This document shows, piece by piece, positions 18,249 to 26,983 of a stretch of DNA of 64,000 bases (its first letter is position 1; every line of letters begins with the position of its first letter). The DNA is taken from positions 186,001 through 250,000 of the forward strand of contig NZ_JAFG01000004.1 of assembly GCF_000519305.1 (NCBI RefSeq). The letters run 5' to 3'. The notes under the pieces were generated by a model that ran no database searches, was not told the origin of the DNA, and saw only the letters and a list, made by a program, of their open reading frames with translations. Position numbers and translations under genes: made by a program. This DNA is from Mesorhizobium ciceri WSM4083 (lineage in GTDB: Bacteria; Pseudomonadota; Alphaproteobacteria; Rhizobiales; Rhizobiaceae).

Positions 18249-19148
18249 TCAGGCGGTGAAGTCGGCCGACAGTTCTCGGATCAGGAAATCGACGAATGCG
18301 CGCACCTTGGCCGCAATATAGGTGCGGTGCGGATAGAGTGCGTAGATCGGGCTGGAGCCGGGGCGAAACTCATCCAGATGCACTTCCAGCCGCCCGTCCC
18401 TGATCGCAGCGTCGACCAGCAGGCTGGGCAGGTTACCGATGCCGAAACCGGCGGTGGTCATCTGGTAGGCGGCCTCGACGCTGTTGGTCGAGATGCGCCC
18501 GCCGACAGCCGCATCGAAAGGGCCGTCTGGTCCGATGAAGGGCCATGTGCCAAGCCGCTTGGCGAAATTGCTCAGCACGCAGGAATGGCTTGCCAGCTCA
18601 TCCGGGTGGACCGGGCGGCCGTTTGCGTCCCAATAATCGGGCGTGGCGCAGACATAGTTGCGGACTTCACCAAGCCGGCGGGCAATCAAGGCGGAATCGG
18701 CCTGACCGCCGAAGCGGATGGCGACATCGTAGCCTTCCTCGACAATGCCGACGACATAACGCGCGGTGAGGTCGAACTCGATCGTGGTGAGCGGGTTCTC
18801 TTCGAGGAATTTCGGCACCAGCTTGGTTATGCGCGTGTGGCCCAGAACATTGGAGCAGGAAACCCGGATCAGGCCGCGCGTCTCCTTGTGCAGGCCGCGG
18901 GTCGAATCCTGCAGTTCGGAAATGTCGTCGAGCAGGCTGCGGGCACGCGGAGCATAGTCGCGGCCCGCCTCGGTGAGGCTGAGGCGCCTTGTGGTGCGAT
19001 TGATGAGCCGGACGCCGAGGTCGTCTTCCAGTTCCTTGATGGTGCGGCTGACGGCCGTCGTCGACATGTTGAGATCGCGCGCCGCCGCCGACAGGCTGCC
19101 CAGCAGGCAGACCCGATCGAACACCCGCATCGCCGTCAGAAGATTCAT
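18249..19148 (-). CDS. LysR-family transcriptional regulator
   Basis: 299 residues, the usual LysR length. The N-terminal helix-turn-helix (MRVFDRVCLLGSLSAAAR, then STTAVSRTIKELEDDLGVRL) is followed by the C-terminal ligand-binding domain ending in the IYALYPHR and VDFLIRELS pattern of the subgroup that reads like DsdC/AaeR-type regulators. It is divergent from the binding-protein gene at 19277, with 128 bases between starts, so it probably controls that gene. The start at 19148 is the family-type MNLLTAMRVF; an open frame continues upstream to 19217. Confidence 0.9.
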   Translation of the reverse strand: MNLLTAMRVFDRVCLLGSLSAAARDLNMSTTAVSRTIKELEDDLGVRLINRTTRRLSLTEAGRDYAPRARSLLDDISELQDSTRGLHKETRGLIRVSCSNVLGHTRITKLVPKFLEENPLTTIEFDLTARYVVGIVEEGYDVAIRFGGQADSALIARRLGEVRNYVCATPDYWDANGRPVHPDELASHSCVLSNFAKRLGTWPFIGPDGPFDAAVGGRISTNSVEAAYQMTTAGFGIGNLPSLLVDAAIRDGRLEVHLDEFRPGSSPIYALYPHRTYIAAKVRAFVDFLIRELSADFTA

Positions 19149-19276
19149 CTTGCCTTCCCCTCGCCGTCGCGGCCTCGCCGCCATCGGCCGCGTCTTGCAG
19201 AAAACAGCGCCCAGCAACGACGCGGCAAGGGCATTCCACCGAATTCGGGCGTAAAATCAACAATGGGAGAACCGAT

Positions 19277-20914
19277 ATGACATCCAGACCTCTTCATCCG
19301 GCGATCGGCACATTTGCGAAAGGCGCGAACAGCGGCGCGCTTGGCCGCCGCGAGTTCCTGGCGCTGGCCAGCGCCTTCGGCGCCAGCACGGCGATTGCCT
19401 ATGGGCTCATCGGTCAGCCGGTCCCGGCGCGAGCCGGGGAAGCCGTCCAACCCAGGAAGGGCGGCGTGGTGCGTGTTGCCATGCAGGTGATGGAGCTGGA
19501 AGACCCGCGCAAGTTCAAGGTTTCGCAGATGGGCAACATCGCCATGCAGTTTCTCGAACCGCTGGTGCGCTGGAAGCCGGATTTCACCTTCGAGCCTGTG
19601 CTGCTGCAGAGCTGGGAGATCAATGCGGACGCGACTGAATATGTGCTCAAGGTGCGCCCGGGGGTGAAATGGTCGAACGGCGACGATTTCACTGCCACGG
19701 ATGTCGCCTTCAACATCACGCGCTGGTGCGAGAAGGATGCCGCCGGCAACTCGATGGCGGGGCGCATGACCGCCCTGATCGATCCCGACACCAAGGTGGC
19801 GCGCACTGCTGCCATCGAGGTTCGCGACGGCCACACCGTGGTCCTGAAACTGGCTCAGCCCGACATCACCATCATCCCCGCGATGACCGACTACCCGGCA
19901 TTGATCGTCCACCACACCTTCAATCCGAAGGCGGCGCCGCTGTCGGCCAACCCCGTTTCCACGGGTCCGTTCGAACTTAAAAGACTCGATGTCGGCGTTG
20001 CTGCCTCGGTGCGCAAGCGGCCGGACGGGTCGTGGTGGGGCGGCGAGGTGTTCCTCGACGGCATCGACTGGATCGACTACGGCACCGACTCGGCCGCCAC
20101 CGTCTCCGCCTTCGAATCCGGTGAGATCGACCTGAATGGGCAGACGCAGTCCTATGACGTCGCCATGCTCGACAGGCTGGGCCTGAAGAAAAGCGAGATC
20201 GTCACTGCCGCCACCCTGGTCTCGCGCTGCAACGTCAACGCCAAACCCTATGACGACAAGCGCGTGCGCAACGCCATACAGCTTGCGGTCGACAACGAAG
20301 CGGTGCTGCAATTGGGCGCCGACGGAATGGGTATCGTCGCGCAGAACGATCATGTCGGACCGATGCATCCCGAACACGCCGATCTGCCGCCGATCAAACG
20401 TGATCCGGTCCGGGCCAGGGCATTGCTCGAGGAAGCCGGCCAGCTCGATTTCGAGTTTGATCTGATCTCGGTCGAAGCCGATTACCGCAAGGAAAGCTCC
20501 GATGCCGTCGCCCAGCAGATGCGCGACGCGGGCTTCAAGGTGAAACGCACCGTCATCCCGGAATCGGCATTCTGGAACGACTGGACGAAGTATCCCTTCG
20601 CGACAACCAATTGGAACGCCCGACCGCTCGGCATCCAGACCTATGCGCTTGCCTATCAGACCGGTTCGGCATGGAACGAGACAGGGTTCGCCGACCCAGA
20701 TTTCGATGCCAAGGTCCACAAGGCCAACGCCATCGCCGATCCGGAGCAGCGCCGTGCGGTGATGAAGGAACTGCAGGTCATGCTGCAGGATTCCGGCATC
20801 ATCGTTCAGCCCTACTGGCGAAAGCTGTTCTGCCATATGAAACCCGCCTTGATGGGGTACCAGATGCATCAGGCCTATGAGCAGGACTTCACCCGGGCCT
20901 GGCTCGCCGCCTGA
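19277..20914 (+). CDS. ABC transporter substrate-binding protein, family 5 (peptide/opine type), Tat-exported
   Basis: 545 residues. The N-terminal GRREFLALASAFGA is a twin-arginine export signal, with cleavage likely after ARAGE-like residues near 45-50. The mature part has the SBP_bac_5 pattern: W.P.FTFEPVLLQSWEI, YVLKVRPGVKWSNGDDFTATDVAFNI, and the C-terminal PDVDAKVH-type segment. Such proteins deliver peptides, opines or glycosides to DppBCDF-like permeases in the periplasm. No permease or ATPase gene adjoins it, so it is an orphan. A divergent LysR gene and a terminator hairpin delimit the unit. Confidence 0.88.
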   Translation: MTSRPLHPAIGTFAKGANSGALGRREFLALASAFGASTAIAYGLIGQPVPARAGEAVQPRKGGVVRVAMQVMELEDPRKFKVSQMGNIAMQFLEPLVRWKPDFTFEPVLLQSWEINADATEYVLKVRPGVKWSNGDDFTATDVAFNITRWCEKDAAGNSMAGRMTALIDPDTKVARTAAIEVRDGHTVVLKLAQPDITIIPAMTDYPALIVHHTFNPKAAPLSANPVSTGPFELKRLDVGVAASVRKRPDGSWWGGEVFLDGIDWIDYGTDSAATVSAFESGEIDLNGQTQSYDVAMLDRLGLKKSEIVTAATLVSRCNVNAKPYDDKRVRNAIQLAVDNEAVLQLGADGMGIVAQNDHVGPMHPEHADLPPIKRDPVRARALLEEAGQLDFEFDLISVEADYRKESSDAVAQQMRDAGFKVKRTVIPESAFWNDWTKYPFATTNWNARPLGIQTYALAYQTGSAWNETGFADPDFDAKVHKANAIADPEQRRAVMKELQVMLQDSGIIVQPYWRKLFCHMKPALMGYQMHQAYEQDFTRAWLAA

Positions 20915-20934
20915 TCGTGGACAATCCCTCCGAC

Positions 20935-20962
20935 AGGGCGGCGCATTTTCCGGCGCCGCCCT
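20935..20962. terminator. Terminator hairpin after the binding-protein gene
   Basis: A perfect 10-base-pair stem (AGGGCGGCGC / GCGCCGCCCT) with an 8-base loop containing TTTT, 20 bases past the stop at 20914. It also lies just beyond the end of the small minus-strand ORF. Confidence 0.65.
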
Positions 20963-20970
20963 TCGCCTGC

Positions 20971-21162
20971 TCACCGGGAAAGTTGCGCCGATGCGCCGCC
21001 ATCAAGAACGCTAGAGGAGCAGTGCGGGTTTCGCATCGGGCATGATGCACAGATGCGCCCACACATGCCCTGCCTTGTCAGGTCGGCCGGGATTCCGAGC
21101 CGCCGCACCGGACCGGCTGGCACATCAAGTGTGCGAAACATTCTGGTTTCTGTGTCAGTCAT
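20971..21162 (-). CDS. Possible small cysteine-containing protein
   Basis: 63 residues from the ATG at 21162, which has GGAG 7 bases upstream; ATGs at 21165 and 21180 are alternatives. The sequence has four cysteines in a C-x3-C-x2-C-x6-C arrangement (CGRICASCPM... C) that could bind zinc or an iron-sulfur cluster. I do not recognise the family. The ribosome-binding site, the cysteine spacing and the terminator hairpin just past its stop support it; the short length and lack of a recognised family weaken the call. Confidence 0.4.
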   Translation of the reverse strand: MTDTETRMFRTLDVPAGPVRRLGIPADLTRQGMCGRICASCPMRNPHCSSSVLDGGASAQLSR

Positions 21163-21487
21163 CATCAAGCTCCGGTTCATGGCTGGAGCTTACTTTTGAC
21201 TGATGGAAGCGAAACCCGCTTTCCCAGGCAACGACCTTCCCGAAAACCGGGAAAATTCGTGCTCTGGAGGGGCGACGCGAGCAGAATGTGGCTTGCGATG
21301 GCAGTATCGCGTCAGCTGAGTGCTCTTGCCGGGCTGCTCCTCGTGACCATCAGGATGGGTTCCGTTGCTTTTCGAAATATCCGATGCGATCGTGGCGCGG
21401 CGGCACCGCCCTGCCCCATGCACCGGGCGCGGCGCAGATCCCGAGCCGGATTCGACCTCCCGGCGGCCAGGCACAGATCGGAACAGA
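21163..21487. other. 325-base intergenic region with a TTCCCG/CGGGAA palindrome
   Basis: The only structure I see is the palindrome at 21238-21254 (TTCCCG-AAAAC-CGGGAA). Open frames crossing this region run into the VanZ-like gene but carry no family similarity before the ATG at 21488. Confidence 0.45.
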
Positions 21488-21856
21488 ATGAGATTTTATC
21501 CAGCCGCCGAACGGATCGCTTTTTTCGGCACGCTTATCGCTGTTCTAGTCCTTGCACTGCTGCCTATACCCCGGCTCGAGGAGTACGGGATCGATATCGG
21601 TTTCCGGTCCGACAAGCTGAACCACGCCAGCGCCTTTGCCGTCATGACTTTCCTTGGAGGGCTCGGCTGGCCCGATCGAAAAGCAAGACTAATCGTCTTC
21701 CTCGCCATGGTTGGAGCGGCGATCGAGGTCCTGCAGGGCACGGCGCTGATACGGCGCGATCTCGATGTGCTCGACTGGGTTGCCGATTGCGCCGGCATCG
21801 CATGTGGCCTCGTGGCCGTGATCTGTGTGAACTGGATCTTGCGGCGCAGAGGTTGA
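21488..21856 (+). CDS. VanZ-like family membrane protein
   Basis: 122 residues with about four hydrophobic helices. The VanZ-like signature is present: SDKLNHASAFAVMTFL in the second helix region, AIEVLQGTALIRRD, then DLDVLDWVADCAGIACGL. VanZ-like proteins are small integral membrane proteins named after the teicoplanin-resistance accessory factor; in most bacteria their role is unknown. The frame is open upstream to 21365, but MRFYPAAERIAFF at 21488 is the typical start. Confidence 0.8.
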   Translation: MRFYPAAERIAFFGTLIAVLVLALLPIPRLEEYGIDIGFRSDKLNHASAFAVMTFLGGLGWPDRKARLIVFLAMVGAAIEVLQGTALIRRDLDVLDWVADCAGIACGLVAVICVNWILRRRG

Positions 21857-21930
21857 GCCCGCTCTCAAGCCTTATGTGCACGGCGCCGATAGCCACAGGA
21901 GTTCGCGCTCGGCTCCATTGACTCGGCGAA

Positions 21931-21951
21931 ATCGGATTGCAACGATCCGAT
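21931..21951. terminator. Possible hairpin downstream of the VanZ-like gene
   Basis: A 7-base-pair inverted repeat (ATCGGAT / ATCCGAT) with a 7-base loop, 75 bases past the stop. Stem strength is modest and there is no T-run. Confidence 0.3.
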
Positions 21952-22037
21952 CCGAGAGTGGGCGATTTCTAACTTGGCCAGACAGATGAAGCTTCGGGCG
22001 CGGCACCCAGGAAGCGCGCCATCAGTATTGAGGGACG

Positions 22038-22253
22038 ATGACGATCAAGATCAGGCTTCCGGGCGGTGTGTTGAAGGTCAAGCAACGTCATGAGTTGCGG
22101 CGGCGGGAGCACAAGGGAGAAGTCGCGGTCTGGCAGTTGGGCAAATATTTCGTCATCTGGTGGCCCAGTACAATTCCCGATCGACCCTCCAAGAGCTCGA
22201 ATACTGATGAGAAGCTTGAAATGACGCTTCCATCGACCGGAGAAGGCACGTAA
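22038..22253 (+). CDS. Small uncharacterised protein, first of a tandem paralogous pair
   Basis: 71 residues, basic N-terminal half. It begins TIKIRLPGGVLKVK followed by an R-ELRRRE-like segment, then V..W.LGKYFVIWW. The same order of motifs is found in the 53-residue ORF 12 bases downstream, so the pair arose by duplication. The C-terminal 20 residues are polar and have no counterpart in the second copy. There are no cysteines, no signal peptide and no known domain that I recognise. Conservation between the two copies at protein level argues that both are translated. Confidence 0.6.
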   Translation: MTIKIRLPGGVLKVKQRHELRRREHKGEVAVWQLGKYFVIWWPSTIPDRPSKSSNTDEKLEMTLPSTGEGT

Positions 22254-22265
22254 GCTCTATGCATC

Positions 22266-22427
22266 ATGGCTTTGCGAATCAGATTGCCGGGAGGCACACT
22301 GAAGGTGAAGACCTACCGCGAACTGCGTGATCGCGAGCGGGATCGCAGGGTGCCTGTGCTGAAACTGGGATCGCTCTATTTCGTCTGGTCCTCGGCCAGG
22401 CATCATTCGCACAGGCACAGTCCCTGA
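22266..22427 (+). CDS. Small uncharacterised protein, second of a tandem paralogous pair
   Basis: 53 residues: MALRIRLPGGTLKVKTYREL, then RDRERDRRVPVLKLG and SLYFVWSSARHHSHRH. The RLPGG.LKVK....ELR.RE and V..LG.YFV.W positions match the upstream gene at 22038. A GGAGAAGG stretch about 20 bases upstream lies within the end of the first gene, so translation may be coupled. The His/Arg-rich tail is peculiar to this copy. Function unknown; nucleic-acid binding is conceivable from the charge but is not shown. Confidence 0.55.
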   Translation: MALRIRLPGGTLKVKTYRELRDRERDRRVPVLKLGSLYFVWSSARHHSHRHSP

Positions 22428-22509
22428 CATTTCTTGCCGGGCGAAAACCGCTTGCATACTTTTCCTGAATCGCTCCGGGGCGGCCCATTCGCAGGCAGCG
22501 CGACCTGGG

Positions 22510-25500
22510 TCAGCTTGCCTCGCGCATCGCCTCGGCCGCCTGCAGGTCGACCGACACCAGCTGGCTGACGCCCTGCTCGGCCATGGTCACGCCGAACAGC
22601 CGGTTCATGCGCGCCATTGTGATGGGATTGTGGGTGATAATGACGAAGCGCGTCTCGGTGGTGGCGGCCATCTCGTCCATGAGATTGCAGAAGCGCTCGA
22701 CATTGTGATCGTCGAGCGGCGCGTCGACTTCGTCGAGCACACAGATCGGCGCCGGATTGGTCAGGAACACCGCGAAGATCAGCGACATCGCCGTCAGCGC
22801 CTGTTCGCCGCCGGACAGCAGCGTCATGGTCTGCGGCTTCTTGCCGGGCGGGCGGGCAAGGATTTCAAGCCCGGCCTCGAGCGGATCGTCGGATTCGATC
22901 AGCTGCAATTCCGCCGTGCCGCCGCCGAACAGATGCGAGAACAGCCGCTGGAAATGGCCGTTGACCACATCGAAAGCGGCAAGCAATCGCTCACGGCCTT
23001 CGCGATTGAGGCTCTGGATCGCCTGCCGCAACTTGCGGATCGCCTCGATGATGTCCTCGCGCTCCGACACGATCGCTTCCAGCCGGTCGGATAGCTCCTT
23101 CTGCTCTTCCTCGGCGCGCAGGTTGACGGCGCCGAGCCGTTCGCGCTCGATCTTCAGCCGGTCGAGCTGACGCTCGATCTCGGCCATCTCAGGCATCGGG
23201 CTGTCAGCCTCAAGACCGGTGTGGCGAATAACCAGATGCGGTGGTGTGTTCAGCGTCTCCTGGATGCGCGCCTCGACCTCCAGCCGGCGTTCGTCGGCCG
23301 CGGTCAGCCGCTCTTCGGCGCGAACGCGGGTCTCTCGCGCCTCGGCCAGGAACTGGATGGCGCCGGTGGCGGCCTTGTCCAGTTCGGATTGCCGGTTCTC
23401 CGCTTCCTGCAGACGGTCGGCTGCCGCCTTGCGCAGGGTCTCGGCTTCGGTGAGCTGCGACAGCAAGGCACGCCGCTTGGCGTCGATTTCATCGGGAGCA
23501 TCGGCCAGCCGCTCGCGTTCGGCCTCGGCCTCGGCCTTGCGTTCGCCAAGCGATGCGATCTGCGTCGAGGCGTTTTCAGCCCGCTCCAGCCAATTGCTAC
23601 GCTCGGCGCCAATGGCATCGAGCCGGCGCGCGCGCGCCTCGGCTTCGCGTCGCAGGCCCTCGTGCACGGCACGCGCATCGGCAAGCGTGGCGCGGTCGCG
23701 GGCGACATTGGCCGAGGACTGTTCGAGCTGCAATTGCAGATCGCCGAGATCGGGCGCGTCCTGCAGCAGCATTTCCGCCTCGGCGAAGGCCGCCGAAATC
23801 TCCTCATGGCTGTCGACGATGCGGGCGCGCGCCTCGTCGAGCGCGGCGCGCCGGCTCTGCAATTCGCCGCCGGCCCTCTCGGCCTCGGCCAGCGCATTAC
23901 GGGCAGCGTCCAGCCGATGCTGGGCGTCACGACCGGCTTGGCGCGTGTTGCGCTCGGCCTCGCTCGCCAGGCGCAGCGCCTGTTCAGCCTCTCCCAGCGC
24001 CTCCTCGGCCTGGCGCAGGACGAGCGTCGCCTGTATCGCCTCGGCATCGAGCTCAGCCAGCCGGTTCTTCTGCGCCAGCCGTTGTGCTGCGGCGGTCGGC
24101 GCATCGGCGCTGGCGGTAAAGCCATCCCAACGCCAGAGCGCGCCTTCACGGCTGACCAGCCGCTGGCCGGGAGCAAGCAGCGGCTGCAACCGGCGGCCGT
24201 CGCCGGCGGCATCGACGATACCGATCTGCGCCAGGCGGCGGGCGAGCTGTGCCGGCGCGTGGACCACGCTGGCCAGGCTTCTGACGCCTTCCGGCAGAGC
24301 CGCGTCGCCGGGCCGGATCGCGCTTTCGCCCCAATGCACCGGCGCGCTGCGGTCGAGCGGCACGTCGAGGTCTTCGCCAAGGGCCGCACCCAGCGCCGTT
24401 TCGAAACCGCGATCGACGCTGATCTGTTCCAGCACGGCCGGGAAGAGATCGCCGCTGGCGGCATTCAGGATTTTTGCCAGCGTGCGCGCTTCGGTTTCGA
24501 TCCGCGCCAGCTCGGCCCTGGCATCCTGAAGTGGTGGCCGGGCAGCGCTTTCGGTAGCGCGAGCATCGATGACCGATTGCTCGGCCTCGGACACGGCAGC
24601 CTCGGCCTCCTCCAGCAGCGCCATGGCCTGTTCGACCAGCACGCGCTTCTCGGCCGGATCGGGCAGGCCGGCGACCTTGGAGAGTATCTCCGACAATTCC
24701 CGGTCGACATCGGCAAGCTGACGCGCGAAGCGGTCGCGGCGCTCGGCGGTGTCGCGCAGCGTCCGTTCGATCTGGTTGCGCGAGGCGGCAGCCTCGGCCC
24801 GCTCGGCAGTCAGCGCGGCGAGTTTGGCTTCGCTTTGCGAAAGCGTCGACGCAGCCTGTTCGAAAGCAGCGCGGGTCGTGGCTTCGCGCTCGGCGGCACC
24901 AGCATTTTCGGAATTGAGTGCCGCCTCTTCGGTGCGCAGACGCTCGAGAATGTCCGCATTGTCGCGGACCATGCGCTCTTCACGCGCGATATCGCCGTCG
25001 AGTTGCTGCAGCCGGCGCTCAAGTTCGCTCTGACGAGCGCGGATGCGGCCGGCTTCCTCTTCGATCTGCGACTTGGCGATCGACAGGCGCTGGAAGGCAG
25101 CAGCGGCGGCGGCTTCCGCGTCGCGCAGGTCCGGCAGCCTATGAGCGCCGATGCCTTGTTCCCTGGCGGCGGCCATCTGTGCCGCGGCGCGGTCGCCGAC
25201 AAGGGCTGTCGCAACCGCCAGCGCTGAACGTGCCTCGCCTTCCTGCGTCTTGGCCAGCGTCCAGCGCAGATGCAATAGCGTTGCTTCGGCCTTGCGGATA
25301 TCGGCGGACAGGTTCTTGAAGCGGGAGGCCTGGCGCGCCTGGCGCTTCAGGCTTTCGATCTGGCTTTCCAACTCGCCGACGACGTCGTCCAGCCGTTCGA
25401 GGTTCTGCTCGGCCGCTTTCAGCCGCAGTTCCGCCTCGTGGCGGCGGGTGTGCAGGCCGGAAATGCCCGCCGCCTCTTCGAGCAGCGCGCGGCGTGCCTG

Positions 25501-25971
25501 CGGCTTGGCCTGGATCAGTTCGCCGATGCGGCCCTGGCCGACCATCGACGGCGAACGCGCACCGGTCGACTGGTCGGCGAACAGAAGCTGCACATCCTTG
25601 GCGCGGGCCTCCTTGCCGTTGATACGGTAAAGCGAGCCGGCCTCGCGCTCGATGCGGCGCGACACCTGCAGTTCGTCGGCATCGTTGAAGGCAGCGGGCG
25701 CCGAGCGGTCACTGTTGTCGAGGAAAAGCGTGACTTCGGCGGTGTTTCGGGCGGGCCGAGTGCCCGAGCCGGAAAAGATGACGTCGTCCATGCCGGACGC
25801 GCGCATATTCTTGTACGAGCTTTCGCCCATCACCCAGCGCAGCGCCTCGACCAGGTTCGACTTGCCGCAGCCATTCGGCCCGACAATGCCGGTCAGTCCG
25901 CGTTCGATGACGAACTCGCCGGGCTCGACGAAGGACTTGAAACCGAGGAGGCGAAGGCGCGAAAACTTCAT
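22510..25971 (-). CDS. smc: Chromosome segregation protein SMC
   Basis: 1153 residues, full-length SMC ATPase that compacts and segregates the chromosome with ScpA/ScpB. The Walker A motif GPNGCGKSNL is near residue 33. Long Ala/Glu/Arg-rich coiled coils run from about 165 to 500 and 660 to 990, with the hinge around 500-640 between them. The ABC signature LSGGEQALTAMSLIFA and Walker B VLDEVDAPLDD are near the C terminus. MKFSRLRLLGFKSF at 25971 is the standard SMC start; an ATG 9 bases upstream is possible. It begins a minus-strand stretch about 100 bases after the DsbA-like gene. Confidence 0.96.
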   Translation of the reverse strand: MKFSRLRLLGFKSFVEPGEFVIERGLTGIVGPNGCGKSNLVEALRWVMGESSYKNMRASGMDDVIFSGSGTRPARNTAEVTLFLDNSDRSAPAAFNDADELQVSRRIEREAGSLYRINGKEARAKDVQLLFADQSTGARSPSMVGQGRIGELIQAKPQARRALLEEAAGISGLHTRRHEAELRLKAAEQNLERLDDVVGELESQIESLKRQARQASRFKNLSADIRKAEATLLHLRWTLAKTQEGEARSALAVATALVGDRAAAQMAAAREQGIGAHRLPDLRDAEAAAAAAFQRLSIAKSQIEEEAGRIRARQSELERRLQQLDGDIAREERMVRDNADILERLRTEEAALNSENAGAAEREATTRAAFEQAASTLSQSEAKLAALTAERAEAAASRNQIERTLRDTAERRDRFARQLADVDRELSEILSKVAGLPDPAEKRVLVEQAMALLEEAEAAVSEAEQSVIDARATESAARPPLQDARAELARIETEARTLAKILNAASGDLFPAVLEQISVDRGFETALGAALGEDLDVPLDRSAPVHWGESAIRPGDAALPEGVRSLASVVHAPAQLARRLAQIGIVDAAGDGRRLQPLLAPGQRLVSREGALWRWDGFTASADAPTAAAQRLAQKNRLAELDAEAIQATLVLRQAEEALGEAEQALRLASEAERNTRQAGRDAQHRLDAARNALAEAERAGGELQSRRAALDEARARIVDSHEEISAAFAEAEMLLQDAPDLGDLQLQLEQSSANVARDRATLADARAVHEGLRREAEARARRLDAIGAERSNWLERAENASTQIASLGERKAEAEAERERLADAPDEIDAKRRALLSQLTEAETLRKAAADRLQEAENRQSELDKAATGAIQFLAEARETRVRAEERLTAADERRLEVEARIQETLNTPPHLVIRHTGLEADSPMPEMAEIERQLDRLKIERERLGAVNLRAEEEQKELSDRLEAIVSEREDIIEAIRKLRQAIQSLNREGRERLLAAFDVVNGHFQRLFSHLFGGGTAELQLIESDDPLEAGLEILARPPGKKPQTMTLLSGGEQALTAMSLIFAVFLTNPAPICVLDEVDAPLDDHNVERFCNLMDEMAATTETRFVIITHNPITMARMNRLFGVTMAEQGVSQLVSVDLQAAEAMREAS

Positions 25972-26076
25972 TCGCGCCACCCATTAAGCGGGTTTCCGTG
26001 GTTTTGCGAAAGGAATTCGCCACACGACAAGAAGCCGCGCACGCAGAAGCGCCGCCGCCTCAGGGCTGACTGGACG

Positions 26077-26829
26077 TCAGAGCAGAGGGTCGATGATGGC
26101 CGACATTTCCTCAATCGACATCGCCCCCTTGTAGGTCTTACCGTTGATGAAGAAGGTCGGTGTCGAGTCGACCTTGAATTCATTGGCGCCGCGCTTCTGG
26201 ACCGATCTCACATCGTCCAGAAGTTTCTGATCCGTCAAGCAGGCCTCGAAGGACTCCTGTGTAAAACCGGCGAGCTTCGAGATTTGCAGCAGCGCATCCT
26301 TGGTATTCTGGACGCCAACCCAGTTCGCCTGCTGCCTGAACAGGACGTCGACCATGGGGTAATAGTTATCCTTGGCGCAGCGCGCCAGCATAAAACCGGC
26401 TTCGGCGCTCGGATCGAACGGGAATTCGCGCAGGATGTAGCGCGCCTTGCCGGTGTCGATGTACTTGGTCTTCAGCTCCGGAAAGGTGGTCTCGGCGAAA
26501 TGCGCGCAGTGTGGGCAGGTCATCGACGCGTATTCGACGATGGTGACCTTGGCGTCATCCTTGCCAAGCTGCTTGTCGGGCAGCGCACCCGGCTTCATCA
26601 GTTCCGTCATGTCCACGGTGCCCTGGGCTTCCGGCGCGGTGGCGGCGGCCGGCGTGGCCGGCGTCGCGGGGGCGGCCGGGGCCGCAGGCTTCACATCCGC
26701 GGCCTTCGCCTCCTCGCTGGAGTCGCTGCAGGCGGCGAGCAGGGCGACCGCAGGAATGGCGGCCAGCGAAGACAGGACGTTTCTGCGAGACAAGCTTTGA
26801 CCAAACGGGGGACGGTTCATACGAATCAC
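26077..26829 (-). CDS. DsbA-like thiol:disulfide oxidoreductase, probable lipoprotein
   Basis: 250 residues. An N-terminal SRRNVLSS stretch looks like a Tat-type signal, followed by a lipobox (LLAAC) at about residue 34. An Ala/Pro/Thr-rich linker (about 45-70) leads to a thioredoxin-fold domain with active site CPHC and cis-Pro in STPTFFING. DsbA-family proteins introduce or rearrange disulfides in the periplasm. Being next to smc and the DUF721 gene is a common rhizobial arrangement and has no obvious functional link. The upstream ATG at 26820 is an alternative start. Confidence 0.88.
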   Translation of the reverse strand: MIRMNRPPFGQSLSRRNVLSSLAAIPAVALLAACSDSSEEAKAADVKPAAPAAPATPATPAAATAPEAQGTVDMTELMKPGALPDKQLGKDDAKVTIVEYASMTCPHCAHFAETTFPELKTKYIDTGKARYILREFPFDPSAEAGFMLARCAKDNYYPMVDVLFRQQANWVGVQNTKDALLQISKLAGFTQESFEACLTDQKLLDDVRSVQKRGANEFKVDSTPTFFINGKTYKGAMSIEEMSAIIDPLL

Positions 26830-26983
26830 CTGACAAGGGTTGGATTTTGCAATGCAAAGACACGAAAAGGCGAGAGTTGGCGCGAATTAAGGCATCTCGA
26901 TCCCCAATCCAATCGCGAAACCTGACAAGGGCGATCACGAATGCGAGATATTGACGACGAATCCATGACTTTCTTCAAGACGC

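Noticed and set aside
23221..25227. Plus-strand ORF of 668 residues, and a 436-residue one at 23219
   Set aside because: Both are antisense to smc, which has intact Walker motifs and a continuous frame.
26639..26690. GGC/GCC-rich repetitive stretch, considered as a tandem repeat
   Set aside because: It encodes the Ala/Pro/Thr linker of the DsbA-like lipoprotein; low-complexity coding, not an independent repeat.
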